Part shown: piece by piece, positions 7,713 to 16,405 of the stretch
How positions within the stretch are numbered: the first letter of the stretch is position 1
Layout: the number at the start of each line of letters is the position of its first letter
Assembly (NCBI RefSeq): GCF_048263965.1
Contig: NZ_JBLXDO010000010.1
Coordinates: forward strand, 1-64,000
Reading direction: 5' to 3'
DNA length: 64,000 nt
Source: Ferrimonas sp048263965
Lineage (GTDB): Bacteria; Pseudomonadota; Gammaproteobacteria; Enterobacterales; Shewanellaceae
Made by a program: the position numbers and the translations under genes
The notes under the pieces: generated by a model
Database searches by the model: none
Seen by the model: the letters and a program-made list of their open reading frames with translations, nothing else
Told to the model about the DNA's origin: nothing

Positions 7713-8765
7713 GTGGAGCTGCGACATAACTGGACCCGGGAAGAGGTCGACACCCTGTTTAACCTGCCTTTTATGGAACTGATGTTCCAGGCACAACAGG
7801 TGCACCGCCAATATCACGATCCCAACAAGGTGCAGGTCAGCACCCTGCTCTCCATCAAGACCGGCGCCTGCCCTGAGGACTGCAAATACTGTCCCCAGAG
7901 TGCCCACTACCGAACCGACATCGTCAAGGAGCGGCTGATGGAGGTGGAGCAGGTGCTGGAGTCTGCCCGCAAGGCCAAGGCCGCAGGCTCTCAGCGCTTC
8001 TGCATGGGCGCCGCCTGGAAGAACCCCAAAGAGCGCGACATGCCCTACCTGGTGGAGATGATCCGCGGCGTCAAAGATATGGGCATGGAAACCTGTATGA
8101 CCCTGGGGATGCTGGACGCCCATCAGGCCAAAGAGCTGGCCGACGCCGGTCTGGATTACTACAACCACAACCTGGACACCTCCAGGGAGTACTACGGCAA
8201 CATCATCACCACCCGCACCTACCAGGATCGACTGGACACCCTGAGCCATGTCCGCGACGCCGGGATGAAGGTGTGTTCCGGCGGCATCATCGGCATGGGC
8301 GAAAGCGCCGACGACCGTTTTGGCCTGCTGGTGGAACTGGCCAACCTGCCTACCCACCCGGAGAGTGTGCCCATCAACATGCTGGTTAAGGTGAAGGGCA
8401 CCCCCATGGAGGAGGCCGAGGATGTGGAGGCCTTCGACTTTGTTCGCCTGATTGCCATTGCCCGCATCATGATGCCCCAATCTGCGGTGCGCCTCTCCGC
8501 CGGCCGGGAAAACATGAACGAGCAGATGCAGGCCCTGTGCTTTATGGCCGGTGCCAACTCGGTGTTCTACGGCTGCAAGCTGCTGACCACCCCCAACCCG
8601 TCCGAAGACAAGGACCTGCTGCTGTTCAACAAGCTTGGCATCAACTCGGAGCAGAAGTCCCAGCGCCCCGACGTGGCCGAGGCCGATGCCCTGATGGCCA
8701 GGGTCAGCCACAATATCGCCTCCCGCCCCAGCGATGAGGACCTGTTCTACGATGCCAGCCGCTGA
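7713..8765 (+). CDS. bioB: Biotin synthase
   Basis: Radical SAM enzyme that inserts sulfur into dethiobiotin, the last step of biotin synthesis. The [4Fe-4S] motif is GACPEDCKYCPQS near residue 50 (CxxxCxxC). Further conserved parts are YNHNLDTSREYY, CSGGIIGMGE and the [2Fe-2S]/substrate region RLSAGRENM. The 350-residue length is standard. It starts at GTG 7713 shortly after GGGGAG. Its stop overlaps the bioF start by 14 bases, so it heads a tightly packed bioBFCD operon. Confidence 0.97.
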   Translation: MELRHNWTREEVDTLFNLPFMELMFQAQQVHRQYHDPNKVQVSTLLSIKTGACPEDCKYCPQSAHYRTDIVKERLMEVEQVLESARKAKAAGSQRFCMGAAWKNPKERDMPYLVEMIRGVKDMGMETCMTLGMLDAHQAKELADAGLDYYNHNLDTSREYYGNIITTRTYQDRLDTLSHVRDAGMKVCSGGIIGMGESADDRFGLLVELANLPTHPESVPINMLVKVKGTPMEEAEDVEAFDFVRLIAIARIMMPQSAVRLSAGRENMNEQMQALCFMAGANSVFYGCKLLTTPNPSEDKDLLLFNKLGINSEQKSQRPDVAEADALMARVSHNIASRPSDEDLFYDASR

Positions 8766-9930
8766 TCCGCTCAAGGCACGCATCGACCAGGCCCTGGCCG
8801 ACAGGCTCTCTCAGGGCCTGCTGCGCCACCGCCAGCCGATTCAGCGGCAGGAGGGGGCCAAAATCAGGGTGGATGGCAGGCTCTACCACCACTTCTGTGG
8901 CAACGATTACCTGGGCCTGGCCCAGTGCGACCACATTCGCCAGGCGTGGCAGGATGGTCTGCAGCGCTTCGGTGCCGGCAGCGGCGCCTCTCCCCTGGTC
9001 ACCGGCCATCACCAGGCCCATCACCAGTTGGAACAGCTGCTGTGTGACTGGCTGGGATTCGAGGCCGCCCTGCTGTTCTCCAGTGGCTTTGCCGCCAATC
9101 AGGCGGTGATCCACGCCCTGATGCATAAGGGCGATCTGCTGCTGCAGGACAGACTCAATCACGCTTCCCTTCAGGAGGCGGGCCATCTCTGCCCGGCCAC
9201 CATGAAGCGCTTCGCCCACAACAACAGTGCCGATCTGGCTCGCCGCCTCGAGGCCGCACCCGGCGACCGCCCCAAGCTGGTGATCACCGAAGGGGTGTTC
9301 AGCATGGATGGGGATCAGGCCCCGCTGGCCGAGATGCGCCAGCTGTGCGATAAGCAGGGCGCCTGGCTGATGGTCGACGACGCCCACGGCTGTGGCGTAT
9401 TGGGGCCACAAGGGCGAGGCAGCTGCGCCGCCGCCCAGATAGAGCCGGATATTCTGGTGGTCACCTTCGGCAAGGCGTTTGGCTGTGCCGGCGCCGCGGT
9501 GCTGTGCCGCAGCGACGTGGCCCAGTATCTGACCCAGTTTGCCCGCCACCTGGTTTACTCCACCGCCCTGCCCCCGGCCCAGGCCTGTGCCCTGGCCGAA
9601 GCGGTGCGCCAGATTCAGAGCCAGCCATGGCGACGTGAGCGCTTGCACACCCTGTCAGAGCTGCTAGCCGCCAACCTGGAGGCCCATGTGCCCCTGGTGA
9701 GCACCGCCACGCCCATCAAGCCGCTGATGGTGGGAGAGAGCCAGCGCGCCCTGGAACTGTTCGCTCAGCTAAAAGAGAAAGGATTCTGGATCAGCGCCAT
9801 CCGGCCCCCGACGGTACCCGCCGGCCAGGCCAGACTGCGGCTGACCCTGAGCGCCGAACACAGCGATCAGCAGATATTGGCACTGGCCGATGCCCTGAAT
9901 GAGGTGTGGCATGCAGCCGAAACAGAATAA
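8752..9930 (+). CDS. bioF: 8-amino-7-oxononanoate synthase
   Basis: PLP-dependent alpha-oxoamine synthase that condenses pimeloyl-ACP with alanine to form KAPA. The 392-residue protein shows GNDYLGLAQ, the glycine-rich GAGSGASPLVTGHH, VDDAHGCGVLG (PLP-ring Asp) and the lysine site VTFGKAFGCAGAA. I start it at ATG 8752, inside the bioB 3' end, because the upstream in-frame extension adds residues not usual for BioF. It is followed by bioC with an overlap. Confidence 0.95.
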   Translation: MPAADPLKARIDQALADRLSQGLLRHRQPIQRQEGAKIRVDGRLYHHFCGNDYLGLAQCDHIRQAWQDGLQRFGAGSGASPLVTGHHQAHHQLEQLLCDWLGFEAALLFSSGFAANQAVIHALMHKGDLLLQDRLNHASLQEAGHLCPATMKRFAHNNSADLARRLEAAPGDRPKLVITEGVFSMDGDQAPLAEMRQLCDKQGAWLMVDDAHGCGVLGPQGRGSCAAAQIEPDILVVTFGKAFGCAGAAVLCRSDVAQYLTQFARHLVYSTALPPAQACALAEAVRQIQSQPWRRERLHTLSELLAANLEAHVPLVSTATPIKPLMVGESQRALELFAQLKEKGFWISAIRPPTVPAGQARLRLTLSAEHSDQQILALADALNEVWHAAETE

Positions 9931-10708
9931 AGCATTGACGCAGCACAATAAGGACGCCATCGGTCGCACCTTTGGCCGCGCCGCCGCCAGCTATGACAGT
10001 CATGCCGAGCTGCAGCGACTGGTCGGCGAGCGCCTGCTAACCCTGGCAGGGCCGCTGCCACTGGGGCAGGTGCTGGATCTGGGCTGCGGCAGCGGTCACT
10101 TCACCGAGAAGCTGGCCAACCAGGGACATCAACTGGTCGCCCTGGACCTGGCCTCCCCCATGCTCGACCACACCCGTCGGCGTTGCCCCCACGTCCTGTG
10201 CCTGCAGGGTGATGCCGATGCCCTGCCTCTGGGCAGCGACTGTGTGGACATGGTGTTTTCCAGCCTGGCCCTTCAGTGGAGCCAGGATCTGACCCATGCC
10301 CTGAGGCAGCTCAAACGCTCGGTGCGCCCCGGCGGCCGCATCCTGATCAGCACCCTGGCCGAGGGCTCCCTGAATGAACTGGCCCAGGCCTGGCGTCAGG
10401 TTGACAACCAGCCCAGGGTCAATCGCTTTATGAGTGAGGAAGCGCTGCGCATCGCCGTCGCCTCCGCCGGACTCAATCCGGCTCAGCTGAGCTTTGAAAC
10501 GGTGACCCTGCATTACGATTCCGCCCTGGCGGTGATGCGTGCCCTCAAGGGGGTCGGCGCCACCCACCTGCACCAGGGTGATGGCCACAGGACCTTGAGC
10601 CGCCATACCCTGGCGGCTCTGGAGCAGGCCTACCAGACCCTGGCTTCAAGCCCCAAACAACTGCCCCTGAGTTACCGTGTCTGCTACGGAGTGTTTACCC
10701 TTGACTAA
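9911..10708 (+). CDS. bioC: Malonyl-ACP O-methyltransferase
   Basis: SAM-dependent methyltransferase that methylates malonyl-ACP so that fatty-acid synthesis enzymes can build pimeloyl-ACP. The 265-residue protein has the BioC N-terminus with FGRAAASYDSHAELQR, then motif I VLDLGCGSGHF, and SSLALQWSQD typical of BioC. Start chosen at ATG 9911 after GAGGTG; an ATG at 9899 is also in frame. It overlaps bioF by about 20 bases. No bioH-type esterase gene is obvious in the operon; the hydrolase at 11.4 kb is not a clear BioH. Confidence 0.93.
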   Translation: MQPKQNKALTQHNKDAIGRTFGRAAASYDSHAELQRLVGERLLTLAGPLPLGQVLDLGCGSGHFTEKLANQGHQLVALDLASPMLDHTRRRCPHVLCLQGDADALPLGSDCVDMVFSSLALQWSQDLTHALRQLKRSVRPGGRILISTLAEGSLNELAQAWRQVDNQPRVNRFMSEEALRIAVASAGLNPAQLSFETVTLHYDSALAVMRALKGVGATHLHQGDGHRTLSRHTLAALEQAYQTLASSPKQLPLSYRVCYGVFTLD

Positions 10709-11387
10709 GACCTTCTTCGTTGCCGGCACCGATACCGACATCGGCAAGACCCTGGCCGCCAAAGCCCTGCTTCAGGCGCTCAATGCCCTGGGCATCCACA
10801 GCGCGGGTTACAAGCCGGTGGCTGCCGGCTGCCACAGCACGGCCGAGGGACTCAGAAACGACGATGCCCTGACTCTGCAGCAGGCCTCCTCGCTCTCCCT
10901 TGCCTACCGGGAAGTGAACCCTTATGCCCTGACCCAGCCACTGTCACCCCACCTGGCTGCGCCCATGGACCAGGTGGAGATCGAGTCTGAGGTGTTGACC
11001 CAGGGACTGCAGCAGTTGCAAGCACAAGCGGAGGTGGTGGTGGTGGAAGGCGCCGGAGGCTGGCTGGTGCCCCTGTCGGACACCGAGAACCTCAACCAAT
11101 GGGTGGTTGAACACCAACTGCCGGTGATCCTGGTGGTGGGAATTCGCCTGGGCTGCCTGAATCATGCCCTGCTGAGCAAGCGGGTGATTGAGGCCGACGG
11201 CCTGAAGCTGGCTGGCTGGATCGCCAACCATGTGGACCCCGACGCCGCCTGCCAACAGGAAAACCTGGACTATCTGCGCCAGCACCTGGGGGCACCTCTG
11301 TTGGGGCGCATCCCCTATCTTCAGCAGACCGACACTGACGTCGGCCACTACCTGGATTTGAGCCCGCTCGCCCTTGGGGGCAAGTAA
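10701..11387 (+). CDS. bioD: Dethiobiotin synthetase
   Basis: ATP-dependent carboxylase that closes the ureido ring of DAPA to give dethiobiotin. The P-loop is TDTDIGKT near the N-terminus, and conserved VVEGAGGWLVPL lies near residue 115. At about 228 residues it has normal length. The likely start is TTG 10701, which overlaps the bioC stop and sits 10 bases after GGAG; a GTG at 10677 is in frame but would add eight unlikely residues. It is the last gene of bioBFCD. Confidence 0.93.
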   Translation: MTKTFFVAGTDTDIGKTLAAKALLQALNALGIHSAGYKPVAAGCHSTAEGLRNDDALTLQQASSLSLAYREVNPYALTQPLSPHLAAPMDQVEIESEVLTQGLQQLQAQAEVVVVEGAGGWLVPLSDTENLNQWVVEHQLPVILVVGIRLGCLNHALLSKRVIEADGLKLAGWIANHVDPDAACQQENLDYLRQHLGAPLLGRIPYLQQTDTDVGHYLDLSPLALGGK

Positions 11388-11408
11388 CAGTTCCAGAGAG
11401 CCTCAGAC

Positions 11409-12284
11409 TCAACCGGCGGCCAGACGGTGTGGATGGGGATCAAGTTCGCTCTGCAAAACATCCTGCCATAACCGGGTCTTTTGTCTGGGGTGAAAGAAGC
11501 CCCAGTGCCCGGTTTTGCCGCCGCACTCCTTACGGGTCAGGTGCACCAGGGTCACCGGTGCCTTGCGGTAATCCAGATGAAGCCTCTCCACATTCTTCGG
11601 TGAGATCAGCTCATCATCCTCGAAACTGATGGCGGTGATGGGGCAGCGTACCGAGGCAAAGCCTGCCCGAATGGGCTCACCCTCCACGCCCACGGCATAA
11701 TTGGGATGCAGACACCAGCGGCGCCACTGGCGCATCACGCCTGCGGGCAGATCGCCCACCATTTTCAGCCTCTTTCCGGGAAAATACCCCACCACATTGG
11801 TGGCTAGGGGCGCCGCCAGGTACCACAGCAACCACACCCTGCGCTTCAGTTTGGGAGGCGCTTCACGCCAATAGCCACTGCCAGCAGCAACCGTGATGAT
11901 TCTGTCGAGAAGATGGGAGTTGGGCGTCATCCCCGGCAGTTGGCCTCCCAGGCTGTGGCCCAGCCAGATGAGTGGGTGGGCCTGATCGTGTCGATAGGCG
12001 GCGTTGATCACCGCCGCACAGTCAAAACGACCCCAGTCGAGAATGTTGACGTGACACTGCTGCAGTGGGCCCTTTCTGGATGCGCCCAGGCCGTGATAGT
12101 CGAAGGTGATGACGGTGAGGCCCTGCTCTACCAGCCAGTGCACCAGAGGCTGGTAGTACTGCTGGGCCACGCCCATGGCCGGGGCGAGTATCAGGGTGGC
12201 AACGGCGTCGCCGTCGGGGCGGTACCAACTGGTGGCCACTTCGTAGCCCCCTGCCGTCGTCAGTGGCCGCAACTCCATCTGCAT
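11409..12284 (-). CDS. Alpha/beta-fold hydrolase
   Basis: A 291-residue serine hydrolase of the alpha/beta fold. The nucleophile elbow is LGHSLGGQ near residue 110, the oxyanion region LAPAMGVAQQYY near 35, a candidate acid is in SFEDDELISP near 220, and the histidine is in KTGHWGFF near 263. It is convergent with bioD, ending only about 20 bases from it, so it is a separate unit. It might supply a BioH-like pimeloyl esterase activity because of its position, but nothing in the sequence shows this; lipase or esterase-like activity on another substrate is as likely. Confidence 0.75.
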   Translation of the reverse strand: MQMELRPLTTAGGYEVATSWYRPDGDAVATLILAPAMGVAQQYYQPLVHWLVEQGLTVITFDYHGLGASRKGPLQQCHVNILDWGRFDCAAVINAAYRHDQAHPLIWLGHSLGGQLPGMTPNSHLLDRIITVAAGSGYWREAPPKLKRRVWLLWYLAAPLATNVVGYFPGKRLKMVGDLPAGVMRQWRRWCLHPNYAVGVEGEPIRAGFASVRCPITAISFEDDELISPKNVERLHLDYRKAPVTLVHLTRKECGGKTGHWGFFHPRQKTRLWQDVLQSELDPHPHRLAAG

Positions 12285-12546
12285 GCGGTGCTCCTTAGAT
12301 CGTTTTCATTTAGTCACCGGATGATGCAGCGTCCACCACGGGATCCAGCGCGGGCTAATATACTCTCACTGCTAAAATTTCTATATGGCTAATCTCTGAA
12401 GATCAGCCCATCTAAATCTCAAATATTCCTCCCGACCGCAGGGCCGTCATCGGCACTTTCAACCACTGCTACCCTTTGCTGTTGCGGCCCAGGCTGCGGT
12501 CTTCGGGGAGTGACCCCGCCTATGAGTTTTTGACGAGGAGTTCACC

Positions 12547-12792
12547 ATGGCATATGTCAGTATCAACGGCGTGCAGTATGAGAAAACCCTGCTTGATATG
12601 GCCCAGGCCCACACTCAGGGAGTGGGCGAACATCGCATATCCAAAGATGAGGCGATGGCATTGCTCAACAGTGCCCGCGATGGCCACTCTGTTACCCCTA
12701 CCGAGATGAGGACGCTTAACTACATCCGCGACCATTATGACTTTACCGATGCCGCAGCCACCGTCTGGGAGGACCAAATCGGTAAACTTTAA
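12547..12792 (+). CDS. Small conserved-looking protein of unknown function
   Basis: An 81-residue soluble, acidic protein beginning MAYVSINGVQYEKTLLDMAQ. It has an excellent ribosome site (GAGGAG) 7 bases before ATG and a strong terminator just after the stop, so it is very probably a genuine single-gene unit. The predicted helices carry no motif I recognise. The sequence KDEAMALLNSARDG recalls EF-hand or helical adaptor segments but lacks a full calcium loop. Confidence 0.75.
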   Translation: MAYVSINGVQYEKTLLDMAQAHTQGVGEHRISKDEAMALLNSARDGHSVTPTEMRTLNYIRDHYDFTDAAATVWEDQIGKL

Positions 12793-12798
12793 CCCCCA

Positions 12799-12825
12799 GG
12801 GGCGGGTCATAACCCCGCCCTTATC
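12799..12825 (+). terminator. Terminator hairpin after the 81-residue gene
   Basis: GGGCGGG (12800-12806) pairs with CCCGCCC (12814-12820) around a 7-base loop, followed by TTAT. It lies 7 bases past the stop codon. The T-run is short. Confidence 0.65.
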
Positions 12826-13352
12826 ACACCATAAAAAACAGATACGCAAATCTTTCTTCTAACCATCATCAATTAAATTGATATCGAGACGTTTCGGATG
12901 GCGCCTGACACCCACCCACAAGGTCGGGCTCAAGATCATGCGTCGCACAAGGGTCACAGCCTGATCAACCAAGACTCAGGCAGCCACTTATCAGCCGGAT
13001 CACTGATAATCCAGATTTATATCAATGGATCCTATTATTATGATCCCCCCGGACCCGTACCGATCACCTGCCCCTATCCATCCACGTCCGCAAAAAGCAA
13101 AACCCCGTTCGAGCCAAATCTCAAACACGCCAACAAGGTGACGGCAATCACTCAAGCAACCCCGGCCGCGTGATCCGGATCGCGCAAAACCACCCACCTT
13201 CGCCACCAAATTTCAGAATTCCGGACCAAGCCATTAATCAGATTTACTTATTATCATAGAAAAAAAGATCAATTTTTCTTTTATGACCCCTCCCCGTAAC
13301 GTGAAGGTGAACCACTGCAATACCAACCAGATGTGAGCCAAGGAGCGCCATC
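12826..13352. other. AT-rich gap upstream of the FocA-CBS gene
   Basis: About 525 bases with no convincing gene. A reading frame at 12898-13173 lacks a ribosome site and has low-complexity composition. An inverted repeat ATCAATTAAATTGAT lies near 12868-12882 and an AGAAAAA/TTTTTCT dyad near 13258-13281. I expect the promoter and regulators of the downstream channel gene here, but no clean FNR or CRP site is visible. Confidence 0.4.
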
Positions 13353-13406
13353 ATGTTTTTTGTGACGCCACACCCATTCAGTCATCGGAGAGGTAAACCA
13401 TGTTGA
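13353..13406 (+). CDS. Putative 17-residue leader peptide overlapping the focA start
   Basis: A short frame MFFVTPHPFSHRRGKPC is preceded by a consensus ribosome site AAGGAG 7 bases before its ATG. Its TGA stop (13404-13406) lies just inside the next gene, whose ATG is at 13400. Such an arrangement favours translational coupling or a regulatory leader. The long purine-poor N-terminus has no obvious amino-acid run that would suggest attenuation. Inference from layout only. Confidence 0.45.
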   Translation: MFFVTPHPFSHRRGKPC

Positions 13407-14806
13407 CCCCAGTTTCCTCTCTTCCCAAATCCGACCCGCTGATCGCCGCCGCCGAGCGCTTTGGCCAGGGCAAGCTGGCCAATGGCCGGGGCAAAACCTT
13501 TGCCCTGGCGATCATGGCTGGCCTGTACATCGGCATCGCCTTTACCTTCTACATCACCGTGGTTACCGGTGCCGTCGACCAGTCCTGGGGACTGACCCGC
13601 CTCGCCGGCGGCCTGGTGTTCAGCCTGGGCCTGATCCTGGTGGTGCTGTGCGGTGCGGAACTGTTCACCAGCACCGTGCTGACCGTGGTCCCCTGGGCCA
13701 ATGGCCGGGTATCCACCGGCCAGATGCTTCGTCATTGGTCTCTGGTGTTTCTGGGCAACCTGACCGGAGCGCTGACTCTGGTGGGGCTGCTGATGCTGGC
13801 CAATCAGGGGGATCTGTATGGTGGCCAGTGGGGTCTGTCGGTGATGAACCTGGCCCAGCACAAACTGGAACACAGTTTTATGCAGGCGGTTGCCCTGGGA
13901 ATCCTGTGTAACTTGCTGGTGTGTCTCGGGGTGTGGATGAGTTTCAGCACCAAAGATCCCCTGGGCAAAGCCCTGCTGCTGATGCTGCCTGTGGCCATGT
14001 TCGTCAGCACCGGCTTCGAGCACAGCATTGCCAACCTGTTTCTGGTGCCCCTGGGCATCGCCATCCGCCACAGCCAGGAGGCAGTCGACTGGCTGCGCCT
14101 GGGGCTGGAGCCCAGCCACTTCGCCCATCTGACCCTGGCGAACTTTCTCAAGAACAACCTGCTGCCCGTCACCCTGGGCAACATCATCGGCGGCGCCGCC
14201 ATGGTGGGCCTGGCCCACTGGTGGATTCACGGCCGCACCCAGATTCAATCCGATTCCGTCCCTGCTCAAGGAGAGAAGATCATGACCAACACCAAACTGA
14301 CTGCCGGCACCCTGTGTCACACCCTGCCCCTGACCATCAGCCCTGATACCCCTGTCACTCAGGCAGCCCAGCAACTGCTTCGCCGCGGTTGCGGTGCGGC
14401 CCTGGTGGTCGAAAACGACAAGCCTCTGGGTTTTGTGGATGACCAGGACCTGCTGCGCGCCTACTACCTGACCGAGTTTGAGGACACAGAACTGATGCCG
14501 GTCAGCAAGGTGATGCAACCGATCCGTTTCAGCTGTGATGTTGGCGAACCCCTGACTCGACTGGCCTGCAGCCTGGCGGTGGATGAAAAGACGCTCTATC
14601 CGGTCAGCGACGCCGGCTACCTCACCAGCTTCAATCTGGACAACCTGGAGCAACGCGCCATGAATGCCATCCCCCAGGGCAGCCAGCTGGTTGTGGTCAC
14701 CCGGGACGGTCGTCTGGCCGGTGTGATTGAGCGCCGCGGTGTGCTGGCAGCACTCACCGATGAGCCTTGGCAGCAAGCCCCTCAGGAAACCGCCGAGGTC
14801 GCTTAA
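13400..14806 (+). CDS. Formate/nitrite transporter (FocA family) fused to CBS domains
   Basis: A 468-residue fusion. Residues about 1-285 form a FocA/NirC-type channel: six hydrophobic segments, a start DPLIAAAERFGQGK, GLYIGIAFTFY, LVVLCGAELFTS and FEHSIANLF. These pentameric inner-membrane channels pass formate, nitrite or hydrosulfide. Residues about 295-465 carry CBS-type repeats (for example GCGAALVVENDKPLGFVDD and the final VVVTRDGRLAGVIERRGV), which usually bind adenine nucleotides. A strong internal ribosome site AAGGAGAG (14268-14275) precedes an in-frame ATG at 14282, so the CBS part may also be made alone. The main start has GGAGAGG upstream. Substrate is not determinable; formate is the first guess. 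Confidence 0.85.
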   Translation: MLTPVSSLPKSDPLIAAAERFGQGKLANGRGKTFALAIMAGLYIGIAFTFYITVVTGAVDQSWGLTRLAGGLVFSLGLILVVLCGAELFTSTVLTVVPWANGRVSTGQMLRHWSLVFLGNLTGALTLVGLLMLANQGDLYGGQWGLSVMNLAQHKLEHSFMQAVALGILCNLLVCLGVWMSFSTKDPLGKALLLMLPVAMFVSTGFEHSIANLFLVPLGIAIRHSQEAVDWLRLGLEPSHFAHLTLANFLKNNLLPVTLGNIIGGAAMVGLAHWWIHGRTQIQSDSVPAQGEKIMTNTKLTAGTLCHTLPLTISPDTPVTQAAQQLLRRGCGAALVVENDKPLGFVDDQDLLRAYYLTEFEDTELMPVSKVMQPIRFSCDVGEPLTRLACSLAVDEKTLYPVSDAGYLTSFNLDNLEQRAMNAIPQGSQLVVVTRDGRLAGVIERRGVLAALTDEPWQQAPQETAEVA

Positions 14807-15203
14807 CCCCAAGTGATGGTCAGAGGCTGTTGATCCCTTCCGAGAGTGTTGGCGACAGCGGTTGGCCTTAACAACCCCAGGCGCCCGGGCCTTGCTGATT
14901 CTGGCTAAGGACCCGGGCCGTTCACGGCGCCCCTATGGGCCAACCCGGCGGCAGCTGCTTTGGGTGGTGACGACTTGGAAGGCCAACGCTCCCGCCTTCA
15001 GAGTCACGCCTCAATGGGTGCCGTTCTTCTTAACCGAATTATCCCCCGCTAAGATCATTACCCCCGGTAAGCTGGTCACCAATTTCCTCCCCCTCAAGTA
15101 AAAAATCTGAACTATCTTTTTAGCCTGACCCAGGCCGAATCAAGGCCGGGCAAGGATGCCTCTCGAAGCCAGGACGGTTTTTCCCAACAGGAAACCACAA
15201 CCC
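14807..15203. other. Gap upstream of the glycan gene cluster
   Basis: About 400 bases. GGCGCCCGGGCC-like sequence occurs twice (near 14880 and 14910), and a short frame at 14862-15101 has neither ribosome site nor recognisable content. The promoter of the downstream operon is presumably here but no clear -35/-10 pair stands out. Confidence 0.35.
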
Positions 15204-16379
15204 ATGCCCGACAGTCCGTTGAAAGTGATCCACGTGGTACGACAGTTCCATCCCGGTGTCGGCGGACTGGAGAAGTTCGTCCAGGCCCTGGTGGAGGCGC
15301 AACGGGAGGCGGGCATCGATGCGTCTGTGGTGACCCTCAACCGGCTGTTTCACCAACCCAGGGCCCAGATATTGCCGGCCACGGATACCGTTGAGGGGAT
15401 CCCGGTACGTCGCCTTCACTATGTGGGCAGCTACAAGTACCCCATAGCCCCCGGGGTTTTGCGCGCCATCGCCCCTGCCGATCTGGTTCATGTTCATGGC
15501 ATCGACTTCTTTTTCGACTTCCTGGCCCTGACCCGCTCTGTGCATCGCAAGCCGCTGGTGGCCAGTACCCATGGCGGCTTCTTCCACACCCAGTTTGCCG
15601 CACGGCTCAAACGAGCCTACTTCCGCTCCATTACCCAGCTCAGCTGTAAGGCTTACCGCCATATCCTGGCCATCAGCCAGGGCGATTATGAAACTTTCGC
15701 CCAGATCTGCCAGGCCCCGAAGCTGAAACTGGTGGAGAACGGCGCCGACATCGACAAATTTCGTGGCGGCGGCAGTCGCATTGCCACCCGGGGGCTCATC
15801 TTCATCGGCCGTTTCTCCGACAACAAGCGCCTGGACAAGCTGCTGACCGCCTTTGCCTGTCTGGCCAAGCTGGATGAGGCTTACCACCTGGACATCGCCG
15901 GCCGCGACTGGGACAACAACCTGGTGAGACTGCGGCGCCAGATAGACAGCCTCGGCCTGCAGCAGCGGGTGAAGCTGCACCTGGGGCTGTCCGATGACCA
16001 GCTCACCAGCCTGACCAGCCACAACTCCTTTGTGGTCAGCGCCTCAGAATATGAAGGCTTTGGCCAGACCCTGCTGGAGGGGATGGCCGCCGGCCTCTTC
16101 CCTCTGGCTTCTCCCATTCCCAGCTTTCAGCGGGTGGTGGACGCGACGGGCGTGGGTCAGTGTCTGAGCTTTGATGACCCCGAGCTTTGGGCACTGAAAA
16201 CCCACGAGCAGGTCAATCAGGTGGTTGAGGAGTACGCCGCCTATCGACGCCAGGCGATTCGTGCCTGCGGCGCCTTCTCCTTCGAGCAGTGCAGCCACAC
16301 CATGATTCAGATCTACAAAGAGATGCTGGGCGGCAGGGAGCCGCCTCTGGACACCCAGGCAATGGAGCGCCCCAGATAG
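15204..16379 (+). CDS. Family 4 (GT-B) glycosyltransferase
   Basis: A 391-residue GT4-type transferase, probably adding a sugar from a nucleotide donor to a glycan or lipid acceptor at the cytosolic face. Family landmarks are the acceptor-side start VRQFHPGVGGLEKFV, VHVHGIDFF, the linker VENGADIDKF, then FIGRFSDNKRLDKLL and the E-x7-E donor site SASEYEGFGQTLLEGMAAG. ATG 15204 is preferred because it has AGGA at a suitable distance and the domain starts just after it; an upstream ATG at 15156 lacks one. First gene of a four-gene set. Confidence 0.88.
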   Translation: MPDSPLKVIHVVRQFHPGVGGLEKFVQALVEAQREAGIDASVVTLNRLFHQPRAQILPATDTVEGIPVRRLHYVGSYKYPIAPGVLRAIAPADLVHVHGIDFFFDFLALTRSVHRKPLVASTHGGFFHTQFAARLKRAYFRSITQLSCKAYRHILAISQGDYETFAQICQAPKLKLVENGADIDKFRGGGSRIATRGLIFIGRFSDNKRLDKLLTAFACLAKLDEAYHLDIAGRDWDNNLVRLRRQIDSLGLQQRVKLHLGLSDDQLTSLTSHNSFVVSASEYEGFGQTLLEGMAAGLFPLASPIPSFQRVVDATGVGQCLSFDDPELWALKTHEQVNQVVEEYAAYRRQAIRACGAFSFEQCSHTMIQIYKEMLGGREPPLDTQAMERPR

Positions 16380-16405
16380 CCCAAACACGCTAAGAGGAGA
16401 TCGCC

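Noticed and set aside
12898..13173. Frame of 91 codons upstream of the FocA-CBS gene
   Set aside because: No ribosome site and no protein-like character.
13382..14812. Minus-strand open frame of 476 codons
   Set aside because: Shadow of the FocA-CBS gene; rich in Gln, His and Gly with no membrane helices or motifs.
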